Part shown: piece by piece, positions 33,901 through 42,110 of the stretch
Layout: each line of letters opens with the position of its first letter
How positions within the stretch are numbered: the stretch's first letter is position 1
Source: Antedon bifida
Lineage: Eukaryota > Echinodermata > Crinoidea > Comatulida > Antedonidae
Assembly (NCBI GenBank): GCA_963402885.1
Contig: OY727095.1
Span: 27,595,001 to 27,659,000, forward strand
Direction of reading: 5' to 3'
DNA length: 64,000 nucleotides
The notes under the pieces: model-generated
The model's database searches: none
The model's input: only the letters and a program-made list of their open reading frames with translations
What the model was told of the DNA's origin: nothing
Translations under genes and position numbers: made by a program

Positions 33901-36900
33901 CCTACCACCCGCAAACGAAAGCTAGCGCGCCCACTTGTGTGAATTTAGTGATTGTTTAATTAGTTTTTCTAGACGTCTGATGCAGAAATTATAAATAATT
34001 CATGATTTTGGCATACATTTATAAATTTGTTTAGTAGTTTAGGGTTTCTGTCCTCCTCTTAATTTCTCTACTGATTTTTCTTTTATACAGAGCGATTTTA
34101 CACTCAATGCTTTTTCCAGTACTGTGGTAGAACTTATTTATACTAACAACGTTTACTTTTCAACTGACATTATATTTGAAGGGAGCATTACCGCTATCGT
34201 CAATGGTATTTAAACTCAAATATTTTTTTTAAATGACCAGACACTATTAAAAAGTTTGATTCGGTAATGCTAATAAAAGGTAGATTTAAACCTCAGTATC
34301 AGTTGTTGTTGTTGTTTACAAAAGTTTTTTTAACACAATTTTTTGTTTACTTCATTTTTGTAGCCGATGTGAAACCTGGAGTTATTTTGCGTGTAAATAT
34401 TACTTCTGAAATACATGACTCCCATTTAGTAACTGCACAGGGAGCTTCTAACGTAGTTTTCAGTAAACTTCCGCATTTTGTGTTAAACATCACTGAGCTG
34501 TCTACAAATGGTAATGTTTTTGTGAACGTTGGTAAGAAGGTACATATAAACCTTTTTATTGAGTTTCCAGGAGGAACCGCAGATCCTAAATTTGAAGTCA
34601 TGCTACCGTACAATTTTACGACTAACAAGACAAGTGAACAGTGGAGTATTAATAAAGTGTCAGTTTCGTTTGTTAGTGACAGTCTATCCTGTACGTATTC
34701 AACAGAGTTCTGCTACTACGCTCATCAGACGCAGTACATCACTAAAGATAACGAGTACGGTATTATTAAAGAATGGTCAGTGACAGAGTTTGACGGGCTT
34801 ATTGAGGTGAACGACCAAGAACTTTTCAATAACGTCTTAGCGTTAGAAGTCGAAGTTGTCCTTGACGATACAGACGCGGTAATCAATGGTTCTGAGCACT
34901 GGTTAGGACTTGCAGTGCAGCTTGGTGATGGAACGCATACCTGGGTTGGAGAAGTACCAGTTCATACGCTGACTAATGAAGCCCCAGAACCGAAAATGTC
35001 ATTTAAGATATCCTATGAAACTAATTCCTTTTATAAAGGGTAAGTTTTATAATTGATAACATTTTAAAAAATAAAAGTTAATTTAGTTTAACGACGTCCT
35101 TGTTTTGTATTTACTTTCAACAAATATAGATCAAGAGTACTTTCCAACGTCCGTAATGGATAAAAATAAATTGATTTATGAATAATATGAAACGCCAACC
35201 CAACGGTTTGTTTAACATTGCGATTTTGTAGTTGTTAACCGTCATTCGTCACTTTAGCAACATTTGGCAATGAACATTAATTCTAAACCGCCCGGTGATA
35301 CTGAAATTTAATTAATTAATTTGAAACGATAAAGATGAGGAAATCTGTGAAAATGAGAAAAAGTACCCCAACCGAGACTCGAAATCTCACAGATTTCCTC
35401 ATCTTTATCGTTTCAAATATATATATATATATTGAGTGTGATATCATTCTAATCCAATTCGGATAGATAAACAAATAATAATATATTTTGTGTTTCAAAA
35501 GTGATGATGTAATATTATTGATTACAATTTGCCATGATGACGATTCAACTGGAAAAGCAGTAGACGTAACTTTTACATTACTTACGTCGAAAAACGTTCA
35601 GTATATTAGCCTTGAATCAGAATACACGGAGTTGTTCCAGCCACCAGTGGTAAACGCAAGTATGCCTGGCCCCACCCCTGTTCGATTTAATGTAAGTTAT
35701 CTATTGAATTCTACATATTGCAGTAATGGATAAGTTCTGAGTATTATTTTTTTACATAAGCATTTTCTAAGGTGCAGATACATTTTAAAAGAGTATTAGG
35801 CCATTGGTCTGTATATCCTAAAAACCAATTAATATTGGTCGGATGCAACTTTCCTTTCTTTCTTACAAACTTTCTTGTCTTTGTTTTTTTTTACAAATAT
35901 ATTAATAATTTCAGTCCTCACTGGGTTGAATCAAAGACAAACGTTAATGAGAATTCATGTTTTTTACAGCTTGGAACCATTCAGATTGCCGCAAAACCAA
36001 ATTTTCGTGTACGTCTAGGAATCGACAAAAATGGAACTAGTCCCCCGGGTACTCGTCACTTTGTTGGGGTGGCTGATTTGTTGTGGTTTTCAACTGTTAA
36101 TAGCGCCAAGGTTTTAGGTTTCACAAATAATTTTCAATTTAAGTATTCGGAAAGAATATTGGGAGGTGGTAAGTGTATGTTTGACACATTTTATTTGGCG
36201 CCTATATACACATACATAAACATTAAAAAGCAAACTGTCGTAAAAAAATCCTTCCTCACAAAACTTTTTTCTATTCTGCTTATTATAATGATTGTAATTG
36301 CGTTTCTCTCGACAATTTTTCTAGTAAAGTAGAACATTGTAGATACAGAGTTGGAAGTGTATTATAGGCCCTACCCTCCAAATAACCCTAACTTAACATT
36401 CCATTATACAGTTCTAACATGTGATATAGATGTGATTTTTTGTATCATTCTACTATTATGTGTACTGTATATTAACTATTATATTCAAAGATTCATGTCG
36501 GTCTGGTTATACACCTTACATGACAACGTGTTACAAAGTGTTCAATGACACGCTAGCAAACTGGAATGCAGCAAAGGCGGCCTGTGAAGCAGACACTGCT
36601 CAATTAGTCATGATCGAAGATGCTTTTGAACAACAATTTCTGCGCGGCTTTGTCCCAGTACTCTCTCCTTACAAATACTGGATTGGCTTAAAAGACGTAA
36701 ATGTGAGTATGAAGACGTAAATAAATAAAAGAGTAGCCTAATACCAGACTAACTATATGACAAGACAAGAGAGCATTACAAAAAAAGGACCAAAACCTTT
36801 ATCTATTGGTATATAATGCCTTCAACTTCAAATCCATCAACAAATATTTATATATACAAATTAACATTCTGTTTTCGCTTTTCATTATTCTTGTAAGAAA

Positions 36901-39900
36901 TCGGTAAGTCTAAATCCTCAAATGATTGAAATGTGACTGACAGCCTATGATTAATTACATTACTTGACTTTTAATTTGCGGTGTATTAGATTTATGGCTT
37001 ATCAACATAATAATGCTTGATTTCCAGGGCACTGATACGTTCACGTGGACAGACGGTTCATCAGCGTCTTATACAAAATGGCTCCCGAACAGACCGGGTA
37101 CCAGCACGACTAAAGATTGCGGTGCTGCAGCTTTTATTAAGGTCTACGATACAAGAGATTTCAGTACTGATCTTAGTGACTGGGACAATGTGAACTGCAC
37201 TGCTATCCTGCCAGCTATCTGCGAGTATCCTATGTTCCAAGGTACTTTAATGATTATTACAGTACAAATGGAATGTTCCAAATTGGGTCGTTTCATAATT
37301 TCCACAATATTGCTAACATCAAAATAATGCGCTTCTGAACTACTCTTATCAGAAATGATGTTTTCGTCGAAGGTTTTTATATAAAAATAAGTATGTCTCA
37401 CGATCAATTTTTTCTTCAGATGAGCCTGTGTCAAAGCCTCTTCCAACCCCAGCAAAAGAAGCTGTGATGAGGTACAGCAAATGGACTAAAACTCAGATAA
37501 GCACCTGTCATAATGACGAGGTATCTAGCCAATGCGATGAATGCGTAGCTGGGGCCTATAAATGTCAAAACGGGAAACACACTGTTTGCGTCAGTGATAC
37601 TAGTAACTGCCCAGTTACAGGTAAAGGTTAGAATAGGGGAACCAGGATTAAGACTACACTTAAAAATGTTAAATACATCATTTTAATCTTAAAACATATT
37701 TCAATTATTTCAAACAAAGTAACTACACGCATAGTTGATGTAAAAGAGGGACTTTTCACTAATTGTCACAAAACCTGACGAGGACGCCTCGTAAACATGC
37801 CCTCTTGTCCGTACTAATTTTAGCAATCTGTTATGCAGGAGAGTTATTATTATTATTTCATTTATATAGCGGTTTTCCAAAAGAAAAATGATCAATATAT
37901 CAGACGGAAGTTCATTGTACATCACCGGTCAAAATTTTATAAAAGTATTATTACCAGTGATCCGCTTTTCAATATAGTGATCCAATCTTGTGTGATCTAT
38001 CTCAGACCTAGGCCTCTCTTACCACATCTATAAGCCCTTAAGAAATTCCTCAAATAACAGGGCGCACTATACAGTTTTAGATAAGAAATAACAATTTAAA
38101 TATAATGTTTAACAGGTAGCCGTTTTCGGTCAATTTATGTAGGTTTTTAGGCCATTTCGTGGTTTATTTTACATCAACATTTTCATGTTCGCACTTGTGC
38201 TAAACAGCGCATAGAGACTATTTGTATTTTGCGCTATATAAATTTTTAACTATTAACCATTAGCCAATGTAAGTCATAAAGCAGAGAACTGACGTACTTG
38301 TGTAGTCTCGATAAGTTTGCTTGGACATTCCAACAAACAGCGAGTTACAGCAGATAAAATACGTGACAGTCTCACAGAGGAACAGTTTACAGTACGGCAG
38401 ACATTATCAATGTGGGGTGTCATACGGTGGAAATTGGCAAACGCCACACCAAGATGTTTAACTATGTTGGAGGATTTAACAATAATACCACCAATATTCA
38501 GTTGAATCTTATTTCGTCGACTTTTGGTGGAGCTAAAGAAATAACTCTGTTTTCAATTTAATTTAAATTTGTTTTTTTACATCCATACACTAAAGATCAT
38601 TATTAATACAATGTGTAAGTAGGCCTAGTTTAAGGTCAGCTAGGCTAACTAAGCTAGTAAAAGATTGAGTGTCGTCTGCGTATCGATGAAAATATATCTC
38701 ATGCTGGAACTTGATCATATCAGTCCTAACCCTAACCAATAATTTAAATGACTGATCATAAACATTTAAATAATTAATTTTAGACTGATCAGGTTTGTCA
38801 TAGCCAAGCGCGACTCTCACGATATGGTGATCCGAACCACATCTATATTATGTATGTGGTAGAACTGTGCAATCAACCATACTTTCGTCGGGACAGCACA
38901 CGACATTATCCAAGATAATTTGGCATGAGTCGGTTCCTTTACAGTTTGCATAAAATCATGATCTCTTACAATGTGTAGAAACTGCGCAACACAGTGTAAT
39001 GAGATAAAAAACAATCAATTTATTGTGTAGGATTTTTTCCTTTAATTCGACAGATTATTACGATCGAGGTTTCGTAATAACTAAGAAGTTGAACGATCCG
39101 GCAAATGACGTGATTTTTGTTTGTAATCCTTCATTTGGCCGTCATTCGGACAAGGTCGTCCCTTCCTGTTATGTTCAAGATTGTCCACCAGATGGAAGCT
39201 GGAAAGGTAAGGCAATAAACTTTTATTGGATTGAATCGATGTAACACAACACTAGTGGAAGATGTGTCTATTTGGATTTAAAGCACGGGCAAACAATGCA
39301 CGGTTACGGAATTGACATCAATAATTATGACATTTAGTTTACTTAATCAATACATCCTGTCGGAATAGAATTCTTTATTTTTGTTTCTCACTTTTAAAGC
39401 TCATAAATTACATTTATTAAATTAATTATTCTATTATTAGTAACGCAACGATACGTAAAAAACGTACTATATTAGGCCTACCATAATTAATTTGCATTAC
39501 AATATCAATAGTAGTATTCTTCAATAGCTCTGCCAATGTACCTGCACAACGTCATTGGATCAGATGAACTCAAGGGACATATCTATGGCATTCATATGGA
39601 TATGTGCAGTTACATGCGCAGTAAGAATCATGGTGCAACATGGGACTTTATCAGTAAAGGCGCATGGGACTCGATTACAAAAGGTTTGCCGAACTTCAAG
39701 ACGGCTGGTACAAGTGAGGGCAACTGGATGTGTGAGTAATTCATCTTATTTTATAATACACCTGATTTTATTCTTGCAATTTGATTGGTTAATTTGGAAT
39801 TAGCTCTACGGAAAAGTGATATCTAATTGTAATACTTAACGGGCTCTAACTAATGCATTTTGCATTTTGAGAATGTTTGCCACACTTGAAGTTGTTGACT

Positions 39901-40837
39901 GATCGCGTTCGTTGTTGTGCGCGCCGTCTATAACTATTCTACTTCTGCTTCTTGGCCTAGCATTCGTCAATGATTTACAATGAATGAATGAATTGAATAA
40001 AAGTAGGTGTGTTATAAAACAAATAATGCATAGTTTCTATTTTTTGAATGGATAGAATAAAATATCCTCACCATCCAACTAATAAACATATTTGATTACT
40101 ATGTGACTCTAAGCGCTCACGTAGTCAGGCACGTACAACGCGGCATCTAATTTCACTTAAATGAATAGAGCTATATTTCTAAATCGTTATTTAATCAACA
40201 CAACAATATCCGCTTCGATTAAATCTGATGTGGGATTTAAGATGGCGGCAAAAAAGTTGTTTGTGTTGTTTTTTTCTTTGTCAGAATGTTTAATTTTCGG
40301 CACACAAATCTAAAATGTATATTTAAATAGGCAGTTTGGGAAACCTTCGTATCCGTTTATTACGTCACATATTCTGTGTAGCTTGATACCGATCTTCGAT
40401 GCGTTTCGACGTGCAGATTTTATTTCACACGTTTAAGATGTATTCGTTGCAAATTAAGTTGTTAAACGTGGCACAAAATTAATTACATTTTACTTGCAAA
40501 ACTTAAACATAAATTAGTCAAGACAATTTAGAAAGGGTTGTTTTAGTATAAACATTTTTCAAGAAAACGGCAAAGAAGTAAAATAAACTGCATGCCTTTT
40601 AGCCCTATTGTAAGTAAATGTTGTCCAAATGAAAATAAAAAGCTATACATTCACACGGATACGTATGCGTATACGTGAGTTGGCCCAAACTCTCTATTAC
40701 TAATATACCTATGTTATAATTGTTAAGTTTATATTATTATACTGATTACGGTATAACTAATGTCTATCTCTTCAACAGATGACAGCAATGGTCTGAAGTA
40801 TAATGGAGTTTTGAAAATGAAGAAAGATTGCTGTTAA
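15849..40837 (+). CDS. Gene B: secreted YWTD propeller / beta-domain / C-type lectin multidomain protein
   Basis: Seventeen exons: 15849-15906, 16495-16740, 20486-20648, 24895-25025, 26468-26710, 27566-27717, 28551-28622, 34091-34205, 34364-35039, 35502-35691, 35970-36168, 36491-36702, 37028-37241, 37420-37620, 39054-39206, 39528-39731, 40779-40837. They total 3288 nt, join in phase without stops and give 1095 aa. Order: signal peptide 1-19 ([20 protein letters not shown]); six-bladed YWTD propeller about 20-280; beta-rich, N-glycosylation-rich region 281-748; C-type lectin domain about 749-890; Cys-containing segment 891-957; unrecognised C-terminus 958-1095. No membrane segment is seen, so it is predicted to be secreted or extracellular. 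AATAAA lies at 40917-40922. Ligand recognition by propeller and lectin is inferred from the domains. I do not recognise this full architecture as a named protein. One extra small symmetric exon could be missed. Confidence 0.82.
16741..20485 (+). other. Gene B intron 2
   Basis: 3.7-kb intron with no convincing exon. It carries a two-copy 203-bp direct repeat at 19201-19597, and two diverged copies of a GATCTTGGTGTCTAA...CAAGGAATC unit near 17648-17690 and 17819-17860. The rest is AT-rich without recognisable mobile elements. Confidence 0.5.
19201..19597 (+). repeat. Two-copy direct tandem repeat, 203-bp period
   Basis: The unit starting AATAAACGCC at 19208 recurs at 19411. Both units contain cytosine-rich segments, ACACACAATATT, GATACTATTTGTAGT and CTACAATTTACCAAGCATTT in the same order, with scattered substitutions. 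Noncoding, inside gene B intron 2. Confidence 0.8.
20770..21620. repeat. GGACAACTACCCCC minisatellite with an inverted segment
   Basis: About 40 imperfect 13-17 bp units of the form GGACAA(C/T)TACCCCC between 20770 and 21440. After a 100-bp non-repetitive spacer, several units appear in reverse complement (GGGGGTAGTTGTCC) at 21545-21620, so the array can fold back on itself. A roughly 230-bp higher-order block (around 20950-21060 and 21190-21300) is repeated. It occupies the gene B intron after the 163-nt propeller exon. Confidence 0.85.
21650..24800 (+). mobile_element. Decayed L2/CR1-like LINE with ORF1, endonuclease and RT remnants
   Basis: In order: an ORF1 remnant (21811-22254, broken by TAA at 21880) with [19 protein letters not shown] and [12 protein letters not shown]; a coiled-coil stretch at 22446-22691; an AP-endonuclease remnant at 23398-23700 ([24 protein letters not shown]); RT palm at 23732-24345 with [13 protein letters not shown] and [15 protein letters not shown]; the C-terminal LHWLPIKQ region near 24455; and a 3' end GCGCTATATAATTTGTTATTATTATTAT typical of L2-type tails. 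The stretch between endonuclease and palm is deleted, and there are several stops. Wholly within a gene B intron. Confidence 0.85.
25180..25990 (-). mobile_element. LINE reverse-transcriptase fragment (CR1/Rex-like)
   Basis: Minus-strand frames give [40 protein letters not shown], then [20 protein letters not shown] and [13 protein letters not shown], the finger-to-palm blocks of a CR1/Rex-type RT. Frame breaks separate the blocks. It lies antisense in the gene B intron between 25025 and 26468. Confidence 0.8.
26243..26405. repeat. Tetranucleotide (GAAT/GAAC/GACC) microsatellite
   Basis: Continuous 4-bp iterations drifting from AATGAATG through AACGAACG to GACCGACC and GGACGGAC, ending 60 bp before the propeller exon at 26468. 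Long frames here are repeat artefacts. Confidence 0.85.
28186..28262 (+). repeat. Possible tRNA-derived SINE head
   Basis: An A-box-like TAGTCGAGTGG at 28197-28207 and a B-box-like GGTTCGAATCT at 28241-28251 have pol III internal-promoter spacing. No cloverleaf acceptor stem closes, so it is not a functional tRNA gene. It lies in a gene B intron. Confidence 0.35.
28668..29272 (+). repeat. Left part of a 67-bp minisatellite array, interrupted by a LINE fragment
   Basis: Units of GTGTATTAGTGAGCTTTAG / GGGACGGTAGACAGTAATG occur at about 28668-28745 and 29117-29272. A LINE fragment (about 28746-29116) splits the array. The right part resumes at 33538 after the 4.27-kb transposon. Units here are more diverged than those on the right. 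Confidence 0.8.
28746..29116 (-). mobile_element. LINE RT fragment inside the minisatellite
   Basis: The minus strand encodes [18 protein letters not shown] followed by [18 protein letters not shown] and YCDQHGF, the RT finger blocks (x-PIFKKG-x, SLTS-x-K-x-ME-x-II, QHGF) with small breaks. It is flanked on both sides by 67-bp repeat units, so it inserted into the array. Confidence 0.75.
29273..29540 (+). repeat. Left terminal inverted repeat of the 4.27-kb element (268 bp)
   Basis: Pairs with 33324-33537. It is 54 bp longer because a unit containing GGGACTAGAGGGCGCTATA and CCATAATAGGTTAC occurs twice, against once on the right. Confidence 0.85.
31397..31735. mobile_element. MITE with AGATGTATTGTCCC inverted ends and TTAA flanks
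   Basis: Left end TTAAAGATGTATTGTCCC, right end GGGACAATACATCTTTAA, about 335 bp, non-coding. TTAA on both sides fits a piggyBac-type target, though the palindromic ends make the exact duplication ambiguous. Nested inside the 4.27-kb transposon. Partial relatives lie at about 6025, 9250 and 44520-44790. Confidence 0.75.
33324..33537 (-). repeat. Right terminal inverted repeat of the 4.27-kb element (214 bp)
   Basis: Reverse complement of 29273-29540 minus one 54-bp subunit. Ends CCAACCCCGCTC next to the TSD copy at 33538-33545. Confidence 0.85.
33538..33830 (+). repeat. 67-bp minisatellite, right part of the array
   Basis: TGTGGAACGTG recurs at 33594, 33661, 33728 and 33795, an exact 67-bp period. 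Each unit has GTGTATTAGTGAGCTTTAG, GGGACGGTAGACAGTAATG and AACAGACAATAACTG. Units are nearly identical, so the array has expanded or homogenised recently. A diverged unit continues to about 33900. Confidence 0.93.
35319..35418. repeat. Perfect 32-bp inverted repeat (hairpin) in a gene B intron
   Basis: Arms 35319-35350 and 35387-35418 are exact reverse complements around a 36-nt spacer; arm start ATTTGAAACGATAAAGATGA. An (AT)n run follows at 35418-35433. It could be a minimal MITE or an RNA hairpin; nothing distinguishes these from sequence alone. Confidence 0.85.
36491..37241 (+). other. Gene B C-type lectin domain (two exons)
   Basis: Exons 36491-36702 and 37028-37241 join in phase 0. All six long-form cysteines are present: DSC, TTCY, KAAC, TKDC, VNC and AICE. 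The WIGL core is YWIGLKD, and W-x-A-x3-C appears as NWNAAKAAC. The site-2 loop reads WLPNRPG instead of canonical EPN or QPD, and the later loop reads DWDNVNC in place of WND. The fold is well supported; calcium-dependent sugar binding is uncertain. Confidence 0.88.
37840..38260 (+). mobile_element. LINE 3' tail remnants
   Basis: TTATTATTATTTCATTTATATAGCGG near 37850 and TTTGCGCTATATAAATTTT near 38226 resemble the 3' ends of L2-type LINEs. No RT is attached on the plus strand. Confidence 0.4.
38280..39010 (-). mobile_element. Decayed LINE (endonuclease tail plus RT)
   Basis: Minus strand: [17 protein letters not shown] and a [14 protein letters not shown] block (AP-endonuclease C-terminus) near 38800-39000; [15 protein letters not shown] (RT motif YADD) near 38680; [14 protein letters not shown] and [11 protein letters not shown] near 38300-38460. 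The blocks are colinear but collapsed by deletions. It lies antisense in a gene B intron, ending just before the exon at 39054. Confidence 0.75.
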
Positions 40838-42110
40838 AGTATGACATTGTAGCGGTCTGTCTCGAAGTCATTATTCAGCTTTCCAAATTGTTATGTGGTT
40901 TTAAAATTAAATTTGAAATAAACTTTGAAATATATGTGCACAAACATTATGTTCAATTTATTAATTGTTTATAATTGTAATCTTTATTATATTTGCATTT
41001 GCGTATTTAAATATCACATTGAAACTACAAAGCATTTAAGAAATGTATTATTAATCATAACATTGACAATTTATCAATTGGAACTTAAAGCAAACATTTC
41101 AATATTATCATTACGTATTTTAAATGTATATTTGGGGTAAAGTAAGGTAACAGCAATTCTCTTTCAATATTTTATATGTATTATGGTAGCAGGTAATATT
41201 AGGCATATTATGAAAACTAGAAGGGACCTTCGCCTTGCTCGCGTACCCTAGTACGTGGCCGTGGATAGCCGTCGAATACATTAACGTAGAAATTTGTGCC
41301 TAAATATCTTATTACGACTTCAAGTTCTGTAACATTACAATACCTAAATTATTACCAATAACTTTCCTGTCTCGCACTGTGTCAAGAATAAATGAACGCA
41401 CATTGATTTTAACTTATAATAATTGTGAAGTGTTGTGGATCAAAAATAATTAGACTCGGTTAAGTTTGCCAAACAAAACGTTACTCTTAGGCCCCAGGAG
41501 ATCTCAACACTAATTTTGTATTTTTAGCGTTAAAAATACTAACCATATTCAGAGGACGCCCACATTAATAAGCCCCATGAAACGAGCGAGGCACTTTTAA
41601 TACACTGTCCATCCCTAGTCCTTATTCAATGAGCACTGCATTATAATTACTTAAACTCCAAAATTATTTATAGTTATAGATTCGCAGTCACTCTTCTTAT
41701 ACGAGTTGTTAATGATTGGAATCCAACGAATTCAAGTTAGAATAGAAAAAAAATAACACCATTTTAAGCAACGCCAAATTCAGGGAATTTTTCCAAATAA
41801 AATCTGTATTGGAACACGTGATTCAATTTCTATATTCCCAGGTTTAATGTCAAGATAACCACAGCAATGAACAGTTTCACCATAGGGATTTTTATTGTAA
41901 AGCCTTATTATTACGTGTTTATTGATATGTGGCATTGGCAGTGCCCTTTTTGTCAGAAAATTATTTATCGAATAGCAAACACCATTTAAAAGTTATACAA
42001 AAAACAAAGATAATCTAACTAGTAAATATTTAGGTAAACACCATTTAAGTAGGATAACAAACATTTCCTTTATTATTAACTAAATGTTAGTGGTGATGAA
42101 TAAGCCTACT
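40838..42110. other. Intergenic region downstream of gene B
   Basis: Contains the gene B 3'UTR and poly(A) signal AATAAA (40917-40922), then about 1.2 kb of AT-rich sequence in which I see no gene and no recognisable element. Confidence 0.5.

Larger units (their letters stand above)
27566..36168 (+). other. Gene B central beta-rich region (six exons)
   Basis: Exons 27566-27717, 28551-28622, 34091-34205, 34364-35039, 35502-35691 and 35970-36168 encode residues about 281-748. The segment is rich in alternating hydrophobic strands and N-x-S/T sites. An internal repeat is visible: [14 protein letters not shown]...VTFTAENTK near residue 297 resembles [14 protein letters not shown]...VTFTLLTSK near residue 617. 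A related motif, [18 protein letters not shown], lies between them. The pattern resembles tandem Ig-like or DUF11-like beta-sandwich modules, but I cannot assign a named family. Confidence 0.7.
37420..40837 (+). other. Gene B C-terminal region of unknown family (four exons)
   Basis: Exons 37420-37620, 39054-39206, 39528-39731 and 40779-40837 (stop TAA 40835-40837), residues 891-1095. The first has six cysteines ([35 protein letters not shown]). The next two contain [33 protein letters not shown] and [14 protein letters not shown]. The last ends KMKKDCC. All exons are phase 1-1 except the last. I do not recognise the fold; Cys and Trp content fits a folded extracellular module. Confidence 0.7.

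Noticed and set aside
35772..36332. Long plus-strand frame with hydrophobic C-terminus, as if a membrane segment
   Set aside because: Only 35970-36168 is exonic by splice signals; the hydrophobic tail is intron translation after the GTAAGT donor.
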